A DNA stretch of 60,819 nt from Bacteroidales bacterium. GTDB taxonomy: Bacteria > Bacteroidota > Bacteroidia > Bacteroidales > JAIOZK01. The first letter of the stretch is position 1; every line of letters begins with the position of its first letter. The position numbers were made by a program, and so were the translations under genes. The notes beneath the pieces were generated by a model. It did no database searches and was not told the DNA's origin. It saw only the letters and a program-made list of their open reading frames with translations. The stretch spans positions 1 to 60,819 of the forward strand of contig JAIPBS010000024.1 of assembly GCA_021738625.1 (NCBI GenBank), read 5' to 3'. Below are positions 51,080 to 58,948 of this stretch, piece after piece.

Positions 51080-53278
51080 ATGAGAACTTCATTACAGACA
51101 AAAAAAAATTTACTCCTTTTCGGCATGGCCCTGCTGATTCTTGTTTCAGGATGCAAAAAGGATGATTATGACGGACCGGATGATCAGCCAAAATCATTTA
51201 AAGATTTGGTTGTAAGCGAAAACTTCAAATTTGAAACCACCCACGAAGTTCTGGTTACGATCAACATCCAAAGCAGCAACCCACAGGAATTTCCGCACAT
51301 CATCTCAGTATATGAAGGTGATCCCTCCGGTGATTTGCAGGAAATCGCCAAAGGGATGAGCAATCACGAACGGGTTTATCAAACCAGGATCAAACTACCT
51401 ACCTACCTGGAAGAGATCTATGTGCAGGCCCTTTCACCCAGTGGATATAACCAACTGATTACACTGCCTGTTAGCGGTGATGAGGTTGAGCACACCTTTA
51501 ATGTTGACCAGGGGTTTTTAATAAAAGATAGCCAGGTAGTCCTGGACGATCCCGGATGCAGCAGCGGTTGTGACAACATCCTGACATCAGGTAGCAATAT
51601 CAACTTGAATTCAGGGGTGTGGTGCGTTCCGGAAGGGGCCAGCGTGATTTGCGGCAACGTAAAGATTGCAAGCGGCGCCACCTTGCGGATATGCGGTAAC
51701 CTTATTTGCAGCAGCATTCAGGGACAGGGATCATCCGGAGGTGAACTGCTTATAAGTTCTAACGGGAGCCTGCAAGCAAACAACATCCAGTACAATAAAG
51801 TAAGCCCCATTACAAATTATGGCTATCTTGCAGAAAGCAGCGGCAATACCGCAATAGCTGCGGGATGTGAGTTTGAGAATCATGGTATCCTCGCCGTAAA
51901 CGGCATCACGAACAATTCTGAAGATTTTCTCAATACCGGAACAATCAATAGTTCAGGACATTTTAATAACAACGGAATTGGTGTAAATGACGGGGTGATC
52001 AATGTTTCCGGCCATTTTAACAATACGGGCAATCCTGAAATTGTGTTCACAAACAATTGTAAAATCGTTACAACCGGCCATTTTAACCAAAGCAGGTTGT
52101 TTCACAATTATGGTTATATCAGCGTGGGCGCGCAAACCCAGCTGACCGGTTCATCCGCCAAAGAAATGAATATGTATGCCGGCGCCCTGATAGAAACGGT
52201 CGACCTGCACGTAAATGGCAATCTGTTCGGTCCGGCAACCGGATGCGCCCGGATTGACATTTCGGATCAGACCACCATCGCCGGTCAGGGAAATGTGACC
52301 AATTATATGGACCTTTGTGATGAAAACGGCATAGAAACCAATAACGGAACAGTTGGACCGAATGTGACTTTCTGCGAGTGTTTTGTTCCGCAAACCGCCT
52401 GTAATCCAGGCTCGGGCGACCCACAATACCCCGACACGGATGGTGACGGCGTTCCGGATGATGAAGATGATTATCCCGATGATCCTACAAGAGCTTTCAA
52501 CAGTTATGATTTCTCATCGGTTGCTTTCGAAGACCTGTGGCCTTCGATGGGCGATTATGATTTCAACGACCTGGTTGTGGCCTGCGATTATAAGATCGTA
52601 ACCAATGCCGAGAACAGTGTGGTGGACCTGATCGCCAAATTCAAGATCAAAGCCGGAGGGGCAAGTCTTGATAACGGTTTCGGTTTCAGCCTTCCCGTTG
52701 CACCTTCAACAGTCGAAAGTGTTACAGGCAGCCAACTGGTCGGCGATGTGATCACACTGTCTGCCAACGGCTACGAAGCAGGTCACCTGAACAATACCGT
52801 CGTGATCGTTTATGACGAGATCAACACCATGCTGGGAACTTCCATCTTCAACACCGTACCTGAAAAACCATTTGTTGAAACCGACACAACAACCATTACC
52901 GTTCATTTTGGTACACCGCAGGCCGACATTGGAACACCGCCTTACAATGCCTTCATTTTCATTGATCATGAAAGAGGCAAGGAAGTGCATATGATCGACC
53001 ATGAACCCACCAGCAAGGTGGACGCAACTTATTTCGGAACGCTGAACGATGATTCCGATCCGGCTACAGGCAGGTACTATGTAACAGAAAACAATCTGCC
53101 CTGGGCCATCGAAATACCCGAAGATTTCGAGTACCCTGTAGAAAAAGCCGACATCCTGACCGCCTATCTGAAATTCTCAGACTGGGCCACATCAGGCGGA
53201 ACAAGTTTCAACGACTGGTATCTGGATGAACCCGGGTACAGAAACAACACGAATATCTACGAAACATACCTTGAATAA
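51080..53278 (+). CDS. LruC-domain surface lipoprotein
   Basis: 732 residues with a lipobox (ALLILVSGC). After an N-terminal Ig-like part (to ~145) comes an Asn/Gly-rich beta-helix-like section with three GHFN units (GHFNNNGIGVND, GHFNNTGNPEI, GHFNQSRLFHN), typical of a solenoid. Then a calcium-binding-type stretch DTDGDGVPDDEDDYPDDP and the C-terminal LruC domain (ARAFNSYDFSSVAFEDLWPS to TSFNDWY), whose GDYDFNDLVV is diagnostic. Probably exposed on the outer membrane; related leptospiral LruC binds host or matrix partners, but no such role can be claimed here. Confidence 0.87.
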   Translation: MRTSLQTKKNLLLFGMALLILVSGCKKDDYDGPDDQPKSFKDLVVSENFKFETTHEVLVTINIQSSNPQEFPHIISVYEGDPSGDLQEIAKGMSNHERVYQTRIKLPTYLEEIYVQALSPSGYNQLITLPVSGDEVEHTFNVDQGFLIKDSQVVLDDPGCSSGCDNILTSGSNINLNSGVWCVPEGASVICGNVKIASGATLRICGNLICSSIQGQGSSGGELLISSNGSLQANNIQYNKVSPITNYGYLAESSGNTAIAAGCEFENHGILAVNGITNNSEDFLNTGTINSSGHFNNNGIGVNDGVINVSGHFNNTGNPEIVFTNNCKIVTTGHFNQSRLFHNYGYISVGAQTQLTGSSAKEMNMYAGALIETVDLHVNGNLFGPATGCARIDISDQTTIAGQGNVTNYMDLCDENGIETNNGTVGPNVTFCECFVPQTACNPGSGDPQYPDTDGDGVPDDEDDYPDDPTRAFNSYDFSSVAFEDLWPSMGDYDFNDLVVACDYKIVTNAENSVVDLIAKFKIKAGGASLDNGFGFSLPVAPSTVESVTGSQLVGDVITLSANGYEAGHLNNTVVIVYDEINTMLGTSIFNTVPEKPFVETDTTTITVHFGTPQADIGTPPYNAFIFIDHERGKEVHMIDHEPTSKVDATYFGTLNDDSDPATGRYYVTENNLPWAIEIPEDFEYPVEKADILTAYLKFSDWATSGGTSFNDWYLDEPGYRNNTNIYETYLE

Positions 53279-53300
53279 AAGGCTATTTGCTCTGAAATGC

Positions 53301-53338
53301 AAGGCTGGTGGAAAATCATTTCCATCAGCCTTTTTTTA
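53301..53338 (+). terminator. Terminator shared by LruC and RNase Z genes
   Basis: AAGGCTGGTGGAAA and TTTCCATCAGCCTT form a stem around ATCA, followed by T residues on the plus strand. The last codons and stop of the convergent RNase Z gene lie inside its right arm. Confidence 0.8.
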
Positions 53339-54248
53339 CGGGCAGTTTGTAAGTTTTCCCATCCACGGCCAGATGGGTATTCGGGAACTCTTCCCGTGCC
53401 TCTTCAAGCAATTTTTCCAGCTTTTTGTACCGGGCCGAAAAATGCCCGATCAAGAGTTTGCCTGCATTGGCCTTTTGAGCGATCCGCCCCGCTTCCCTTG
53501 CTGTTGAATGAAGTTTTTCATCGGCTTCCTTTTGCTTGTCGTCGGCAAAAGTAGCCTCATGATATAACAGATCGCAGTTCCTTATGTATGGAATGATATC
53601 TTCGGAATAAGCCGTATCCGAGCAGTAGGCATAGGATCTAGGTTCAGGCGGATCTTCAGTTATTTCCTCATTTGGATAGGTTTTTCCGTTGGCCATATAG
53701 TCAGCTCCCGCCTTGATCTTGTCAAACTGATCTATGGGGATATCATGCTTTTTGACAAAACTTTTTTTGATATTTCTGGGAAGATGCCTTTCACTGAAAA
53801 GAAATCCCCAGGCTTCGATGCTGTGTTTCACCGGAAAAGCATCCACATAAAAATCGCTCCCCTCGATGATTCTTTCACTTTTCCCAGAAGCTAAAAAATG
53901 ATATTCAACAGGGAATTTGAAATATGATCCGGTGATCTTCAACTGCATATTGATGATCTCATCAATACCTTTGGGACCATATATATTAAGACCATTGGTC
54001 CTTCCAAGCAACTGCATGGTTGAAAGCAAACCGATCAGACCAAAAAAGTGATCCCCATGCAAATGGCTGATAAAAATATGATTGATGCGCTGAAACTTGA
54101 TCTTTTGTCTTCTGATCTGTAGCTGCGTTCCGTCACCACAATCCAGCATAAAAAACTTTTCATTAATATTCAATACCTGAGAAGTTAGGTTACGATCCAT
54201 GGTAGGGATGGCCGAGCTGCTTCCGAGTATGGTGAGTTCAAAACGCAT
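53325..54248 (-). CDS. rnz: Ribonuclease Z
   Basis: 307 residues of the metallo-beta-lactamase fold. It removes 3' trailers from tRNA precursors. Zinc motif SHLHGDHFFGL (HxHxDH), ILGSSSAIPT at the start, the exosite-bearing middle, AYCSDTAY, LYHEATF and GHFSARY at the end. tRNA-Lys in this window lacks an encoded CCA and so needs such processing. Repeat R1 copy C starts 12 bp upstream of the start codon. Confidence 0.95.
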   Translation of the reverse strand: MRFELTILGSSSAIPTMDRNLTSQVLNINEKFFMLDCGDGTQLQIRRQKIKFQRINHIFISHLHGDHFFGLIGLLSTMQLLGRTNGLNIYGPKGIDEIINMQLKITGSYFKFPVEYHFLASGKSERIIEGSDFYVDAFPVKHSIEAWGFLFSERHLPRNIKKSFVKKHDIPIDQFDKIKAGADYMANGKTYPNEEITEDPPEPRSYAYCSDTAYSEDIIPYIRNCDLLYHEATFADDKQKEADEKLHSTAREAGRIAQKANAGKLLIGHFSARYKKLEKLLEEAREEFPNTHLAVDGKTYKLPVKKG

Positions 54249-54260
54249 ATAGTAAAGTCA

Positions 54261-54365
54261 ATATACTGATCCGGAACAATTTTGCAATGATTGACCTCCT
54301 GCTCCTATCGGTATAACTGAATCTAAAAGAAAAATGCTTTGCATTTTTAATAAGATTCAATATAC
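54261..54365 (+). repeat. Double-hairpin repeat R1, copy C
   Basis: Same order as copy B: CCGGAACA...GCTCC...CGGTATA hairpin, then TGAATCT...AAAAATGC-TTT-GCATTTTT...AGATTCA hairpin. It fills the space between the S1 terminator and the RNase Z start, so any RNase Z promoter must lie inside or beyond it. Confidence 0.85.
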
Positions 54366-54373
54366 AAAAGTAC

Positions 54374-54410
54374 ACAAAAAAAATCCCCCCATTTGTTATG
54401 GAGGGATTTG
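54374..54410 (-). terminator. Intrinsic terminator after rpsA
   Basis: AAATCCCTCCAT and ATGGGGGGATTT stem (one mismatch) with a T run on the minus strand, 21 bp after the rpsA stop. Confidence 0.8.
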
Positions 54411-54430
54411 GGCTGTATTAATGAATAATA

Positions 54431-56662
54431 CTATTCTTTGTCTTTCTTCTTTTTCTTTTCGGATTCTTCCAGCTCCTGCTTCAGGCTGGCCAGTGCATCC
54501 AGGTCGCCGAGGGTAGTGCGCTCCAGGTTTTCCTGTATTTTACGTACGGACCTTCTGGCGGAACGGTCGCCTTCCCTTCCTTTAGCGCGCTGCTTGCCTT
54601 TTTCCTCACGCTTAACATCTTCAAATATCCTGGTGTGAGAAAGAATGATTTTCTTGTTTTCTTTCGAAAACTCAAGCACTTTGAATTCGAGCGTTTCGTC
54701 GGCTTTCGCGTTGGTACCGTCTTCTTTCTTCAAGTGACGGTTGGGAGCGAATCCTTCAACACCGTAAGGCAGTGCAACCACTGCACCTTTGTCGTGCAGG
54801 TCGGTGATGGTTCCTTTGTGCAACGAACCCACTGTGAATATCGACTCGAAAACATCCCAGGGATTTTCCTCAAGTTGTTTGTGGCCGAGACTCAAACGGC
54901 GGTTTTCAACATCCACATCAAGCACAACCACGTCGATTTCTTCTCCGATTTTGGTAAACTCGGCCGGGTGTTTGATCTTTTTCGACCAGCTCAGGTCGGA
55001 AATATGAATCAATCCGTCAACGCCTTCTTCAAGCTCAACAAAAATACCGAAGTTGGTGAAGTTCATCACCTTGGCTTTGTGCCTGCTGTTCTTGGGATAT
55101 TTTTCTTCTATATTTTCCCACGGATCGGGGATCAGCTGTTTCATACCCAACGACATCTTGCGTTCTTCGCGGTCGAGGGTAAGGATAACGGCTTCCACCT
55201 CGTCGCCCACTTTCAGGAAATCCTGAGCAGTGCGCAAATGCTGCGACCAGCTCATTTCCGAAACGTGTATCAGTCCCTCAACACCTGGTGCGATCTCAAT
55301 GAATGCACCGTAATCTGCGATCACAACTACTTTGCCTTTCACCTTGTCGCCCACCTTCATATCAGGGTCAAGGGCATCCCATGGATGGGGAGTAAGCTGT
55401 TTCAGGCCAAGGGCAATACGCCTCTTGTCATCGTCAAAGTCGAGGATTACCACCTTGATCTTTTCATCAAGCTGCACGATCTCTTCAGGATGATTGATGC
55501 GTCCCCAGCTCAAATCGGTAATGTGGATCAAACCGTCAACGCCACCCAGGTCGATGAACACGCCATAGGAGGTGATATTCTTAACGGTTCCTTCAAGTAC
55601 CTGTCCCTTTTCAAGCTTTGTCATGATCTCGGCTTTCTGTTGCTCGAGTTCGTCTTCGATCAGGGCTTTATGGGAAACCACCACATTCTTGAATTCATGA
55701 TTGATTTTCACCACCTTGAATTCCATGGTTTTTCCGACAAACACGTCATAATCACGTATTGGCTTCACATCAATCTGTGATCCGGGCAGGAATGCTTCCA
55801 GTCCGAATACCTCCACGATCAAACCACCCTTGGTACGGCATTTTACGTATCCGTTGATGATCTCGTCCTTGTCGTAAGCATCGTTAATGCGATCCCATGA
55901 TTTCAGGATACGGGCTTTTCTATGCGAAAGGATCAGCTGCCCGCTGGGGTCTTCCTGGTTTTCAACATAAACTTCCACGGTATCCCCTACCTTCAGGTCA
56001 GGATTGTAGCGGAACTCAGAAAGCGGGATCACGCCATCGGATTTGAAACCAATATTGACCACGACTTCCCTGTTGTTCTTTGCCGCAACGGTACCGTCCA
56101 CAACGTCATGTTCCACAACAGAGCTGAGGGTTTTATCATAAAGCTTCTCAAGCTTGTCTCTTTCTTTGTCGTCGTAAACATCCTGTTTCTTACCCAGGGC
56201 GTCCCAGTCAAATTCTTCTCTCGAAATGTCTTCAACTTCCTTTACCTTGTCGATGATCTCTTCTTCTTTCTCATCAGGCAAAGAAGTCTCTTCCGCTTTC
56301 TTTTCTTCTTCGGGTTTTTCCTCCCGGGTTTTTTCTTCTGTGGTATCGGCTTTTTCTTCTTCTTTTTTTTCCTCTTTTTCTTCTTTCTCCGTTTGTTGCT
56401 CTTCTTCCTCTTTCTTTTCTTCAGCCTTCACCTCCTCATTGGGCGGATCTGTTTCTTCCTTTTTATCTTCTTTGCTTTCTTCAATAACAGCTTCACCCTC
56501 AATTTCCGCTGCTTTGTCTTCAGCGGGCTCTACCTGTTCCTTTTCCACTTCGGCCTTCACTTCTTCTGTCTTTTCTTCACGCGCCTTCATTTCGTCCTTC
56601 ACCTGTTCTTCAGCCTTTTCGGTATTCCGGTTTTCAGGATTTTGATTTTTTTCTTCAGTCAT
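54431..56662 (-). CDS. rpsA: 30S ribosomal protein S1 with long acidic N-terminal extension
   Basis: 743 residues. Six S1/OB-fold domains run from about residue 190 to 690; recognisable units are KSDGVIPLSEF, GLEAFLPGSQID, GGVDGLIHITDLSW, PGVEGLIHVSEMSW, EGVDGLIHISDLSW and YGVEGFAPNRHL. S1 binds mRNA leaders and helps initiation, important where Shine-Dalgarno sequences are weak. The first ~185 residues are a Glu/Lys-rich, low-complexity extension with hardly any hydrophobic residue, and the last ~60 are a charged tail. A leader of about 95 nt contains the hairpin GTCCT-CTTGC-AGGAC close to the start, possibly for autoregulation. Confidence 0.95.
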   Translation of the reverse strand: MTEEKNQNPENRNTEKAEEQVKDEMKAREEKTEEVKAEVEKEQVEPAEDKAAEIEGEAVIEESKEDKKEETDPPNEEVKAEEKKEEEEQQTEKEEKEEKKEEEKADTTEEKTREEKPEEEKKAEETSLPDEKEEEIIDKVKEVEDISREEFDWDALGKKQDVYDDKERDKLEKLYDKTLSSVVEHDVVDGTVAAKNNREVVVNIGFKSDGVIPLSEFRYNPDLKVGDTVEVYVENQEDPSGQLILSHRKARILKSWDRINDAYDKDEIINGYVKCRTKGGLIVEVFGLEAFLPGSQIDVKPIRDYDVFVGKTMEFKVVKINHEFKNVVVSHKALIEDELEQQKAEIMTKLEKGQVLEGTVKNITSYGVFIDLGGVDGLIHITDLSWGRINHPEEIVQLDEKIKVVILDFDDDKRRIALGLKQLTPHPWDALDPDMKVGDKVKGKVVVIADYGAFIEIAPGVEGLIHVSEMSWSQHLRTAQDFLKVGDEVEAVILTLDREERKMSLGMKQLIPDPWENIEEKYPKNSRHKAKVMNFTNFGIFVELEEGVDGLIHISDLSWSKKIKHPAEFTKIGEEIDVVVLDVDVENRRLSLGHKQLEENPWDVFESIFTVGSLHKGTITDLHDKGAVVALPYGVEGFAPNRHLKKEDGTNAKADETLEFKVLEFSKENKKIILSHTRIFEDVKREEKGKQRAKGREGDRSARRSVRKIQENLERTTLGDLDALASLKQELEESEKKKKKDKE

Positions 56663-56676
56663 CTAAACGTTTTTAT

Positions 56677-56691
56677 GTCCTGCAAGAGGAC
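56677..56691 (-). promoter_or_regulatory. Leader hairpin before rpsA
   Basis: GTCCT and AGGAC pair around a five-base loop, 14 bases upstream of the S1 start codon on the minus strand. A place for autogenous control of S1 is conceivable but unproven. Confidence 0.35.
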
Positions 56692-56763
56692 GGGTTAAAC
56701 AATCGATTAATTCCCAAATGCTCCAACAATAACACTTTCGTTATCAAGTGCAAAATTGGCGTG

Positions 56764-56771
56764 CAAAATTA
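56764..56771 (-). promoter_or_regulatory. -7 promoter box for rpsA (TAATTTTG)
   Basis: Exact TAnnTTTG box on the minus strand, 101 bp before the rpsA ATG, leaving a leader of about 95 nt. Confidence 0.5.
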
Positions 56772-56832
56772 GTAATTAATAAGGAATTATAAAAATAAAA
56801 CCGCTGTTTTCTTTCAGCACCTGCTTTTCGAT

Positions 56833-56840
56833 TAACTTTG
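56833..56840 (+). promoter_or_regulatory. -7 promoter box for ychF (TAACTTTG)
   Basis: Exact TAnnTTTG box, 24 bp before the ychF ATG at 56865; it overlaps an in-frame TTG at 56838 that is therefore not the start. Confidence 0.55.
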
Positions 56841-56864
56841 CAAACTCAAAAAATTAAATGTTTT

Positions 56865-57962
56865 ATGTCATTGAATTGTGGAATTATCGGACTTGCCAAT
56901 ACCGGAAAAACAACCATTTTCAACTGCATGGCCGTAAAAAAAGCCGAGGCAAGCAATTATGCCTTTGGGGCGGCCAAGTCAAATATAAGCATCATCAATG
57001 TGCCTGATCCCCGGCTGCATGAGATCAACAAATACATAAAGTCGGACCGCATTGTACCGGCCACAGTTGAAATCGTCGATATTCCCGGTCTCACAAAAGG
57101 TTCGAGCAGAGGTGAAGGCGTTGGCAACAAATTCCTGGCCGACATCCAGAAAACCGACGCCCTCATTCATGTGTTGCGTTGCTTCGAAGATGAAAACCTG
57201 CCCCATATCGAAGGTTCGGTAAATCCGGTAAGAGATAAGGAAATTGTCGATCTGGAATTGCAGATCAGGGACCTGGACCTGGTGGAACGAAAGATCGCTC
57301 GCAGTGAAAAAATAGCCCAGCATGGAGACAAACAGGCACAGAAAGAAATCGGGATATTGAGTGTTTTCAAAGAACAGCTTGAAAACTTTCAAAATATCAG
57401 GGACCTTGATATAGATGAGAATGAAAGGGAAAGCATCAAAGATCTTTACCTGCTCACCGACAAACCTGTGATCTATGTTTGCAATGTTGATGAAGAATCA
57501 GCTATCAACGGGAATCAATTCACCGAAAAGGCCATGGAAGTGATCCGGGCCGAAAATGCCGAAGTGTTGATCATTGCAGGGGAACTGGAAGCCGAGATCA
57601 CCGAGCTGGAAGATGAAGCAGACCGTAAAGCTTTCCTGAAAGACTACAAACTGGAAGAGCCCGGCGTGAACAAGCTGATCCGCTCAGCCTATAAAACATT
57701 GAACCTGCAATCCTTCTTCACAGCCGGCCCTAAAGAGGTTCGTGCCTGGACCATCCGCAAAGGCATGAACGCCCAGCAGGCCGCCGGGGTGATCCACAGC
57801 GATATGGAAAGAGGATTTATCCGTGCAGAAGTAATGAAGTATGAAGATTTCATCGGGCTAAAATCCGAGCAAGCTGTGAAAGACGCCGGTAAAATGCGAC
57901 TCGAGGGCAAGAGTTACATTGTTCAGGAAGGGGATATCATGCATATCCGGTTTAATGTTTAA
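56865..57962 (+). CDS. ychF: Redox/ribosome-associated ATPase YchF (Obg family)
   Basis: 365 residues from the ATG at 56865, the usual length. P-loop GIIGLANTGKTTIFN, switch region VEIVDIPGLTKGSSRGEGVG, and the G4 position reading CNVDEES instead of NKxD, which explains the preference for ATP over GTP in this family. A coiled coil (about 130-200) and the C-terminal TGS domain (QSFFTAGPKEVRAWTIRKGM) complete it. It is divergent from rpsA, in keeping with a ribosome-linked role. Confidence 0.96.
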   Translation: MSLNCGIIGLANTGKTTIFNCMAVKKAEASNYAFGAAKSNISIINVPDPRLHEINKYIKSDRIVPATVEIVDIPGLTKGSSRGEGVGNKFLADIQKTDALIHVLRCFEDENLPHIEGSVNPVRDKEIVDLELQIRDLDLVERKIARSEKIAQHGDKQAQKEIGILSVFKEQLENFQNIRDLDIDENERESIKDLYLLTDKPVIYVCNVDEESAINGNQFTEKAMEVIRAENAEVLIIAGELEAEITELEDEADRKAFLKDYKLEEPGVNKLIRSAYKTLNLQSFFTAGPKEVRAWTIRKGMNAQQAAGVIHSDMERGFIRAEVMKYEDFIGLKSEQAVKDAGKMRLEGKSYIVQEGDIMHIRFNV

Positions 57963-57981
57963 AAACCTATCCCGGGGTTTT
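57959..57981 (+). terminator. Short terminator after ychF
   Basis: AAAACC and GGTTTT arms around TATCCCGG with following T residues, overlapping the stop codon. Weak stem. Confidence 0.45.
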
Positions 57982-58051
57982 TAACAGAAATTTGAAAATG
58001 GAAATTTGAAATTTGGATGCTGTTTCAAATTTCCACATTCGATTTTCAAAT

Positions 58052-58576
58052 CTACATACACAATTCTATATCCTCTATATCCACATGGTGAATACCGGTC
58101 TCGGTTACCACTCCGTCAAAAAATTCAATGCGTAGCGTGCCATAAGGCTTTTTATATAGATATACATCCTCTTCGGGTTGCACATCGGGCGTACCAAGCT
58201 TTTCTACCAACTTAATGCGGGAAAGCCCAAGCAGTTTCATGGAAGTTGAATCAGGCATGAATCCCTCACGCAACTCAAGATAGTCGCGGTGGGTGTAAAA
58301 ATAAAAATCATGATCCAGGTAAAACAAGCCCCCACCGCAGTTGAAGTCAGATCCTTCCTCAGTTTCACCCGTGAAACATGGAAACGCTTTTTTAATTGTC
58401 TCCATCGAAGCTTTCGGGCTAATTCCGTTTAAAGTTCCCTTTTCATAATCAACATAAAAATAAGAACAATCCTGCGGATAGGTCACCGGAATGCCTGCGG
58501 TTTTTTCTTTCACCTTGCAATTGGTTAAAATCAAGGCGAGGCCTAATCCTGCAATAACTAAAATCAGTTTTTTCAT
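58052..58576 (-). CDS. Predicted lipoprotein, unknown function
   Basis: 174 residues with a lipobox (LGLALILTNC). The mature part has conserved-looking Cys residues (DCSYFYVDY, AFPCFTG, FNCGGGLFYL) and a segment SRIKLVEKLGTPDVQ followed by a strand-rich end (YGTLRIEFFDGVV), similar to small beta proteins of the SmpA/OmlA kind, but I cannot assign a family. R1 copy D lies 41 bp upstream of its start, so its promoter would have to lie in or before the repeat. Confidence 0.7.
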   Translation of the reverse strand: MKKLILVIAGLGLALILTNCKVKEKTAGIPVTYPQDCSYFYVDYEKGTLNGISPKASMETIKKAFPCFTGETEEGSDFNCGGGLFYLDHDFYFYTHRDYLELREGFMPDSTSMKLLGLSRIKLVEKLGTPDVQPEEDVYLYKKPYGTLRIEFFDGVVTETGIHHVDIEDIELCM

Positions 58577-58617
58577 GACGTAATGGTTTTTGTTTTGAAT
58601 GTATGATCTTGATTAAT

Positions 58618-58722
58618 GTATACTGAATCTTGCATAAAATGCAAAGCATTTTTCTGTTAGATTCAGTTATACCGATTGGAGCATAAGGTCAATCATTGTA
58701 AACCTGTTCCGAATCGGTGTAA
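58618..58722 (-). repeat. Double-hairpin repeat R1, copy D
   Basis: On the minus strand this copy is the closest to copy B: ACCGATTCGGAACAGGTTT, CAATGATTGACC, CGGTATAACTGAATCTAACA and GCATTTTATG-AAGATTCAGT segments agree. Both hairpins are intact. Confidence 0.9.
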
Positions 58723-58948
58723 CCTGATTATTGGTAAATATTGGACAAGTTACGATAATTTTCTAAAAGAGTGTGATTGAATTCAAGCCTAAAATATTTA
58801 ACCGCAAAGACGCCATAAATTGCGCAATGATCACAAAGAAATACGTTGTAGCATTTGTATGGTTTGCGAACTTTGCCTAAACTTAGCGTGCCTTGCGGTT
58901 GTATCCCTTCGGCCACCTACATCTTGATTTAAGCCAAAGATTTTTTTA
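58723..58948. other. Intergenic region beside the IS66 element
   Basis: No gene seen. It contains ACCGCAAAGACGCC and CTTGCGGTT with partly inverted flanks (58800-58900), a type of degenerate text common between Bacteroidota genes. A 62-residue frame across it has no gene-like features. The left end of the IS66 element must lie here or close to 58949, but I could not fix its inverted repeat. Confidence 0.45.

Noticed and set aside
54635..55780. 381-codon plus-strand frame opposite the S1 domains
   Set aside because: Antisense to well-conserved S1 repeats; the protein has no recognisable domain and its length follows from the codon use of rpsA.
55922..56698. Long plus-strand frame (258 codons) opposite the start of rpsA
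   Set aside because: It is the antisense of the Glu/Lys-rich extension, which by composition gives Phe/Leu/Ser runs and few stops; rpsA is certain on the other strand.
58728..58916. 62-codon minus-strand frame before the IS66 transposase
   Set aside because: It reads through degenerate CGCAAAG-type intergenic text, has no ribosome site and overlaps the edge of repeat R1.
58577..58948. Left terminal inverted repeat of the IS66 element
   Set aside because: No convincing end could be set without the right-hand end, which lies outside the window; GTAACC at 58719 is only a candidate.
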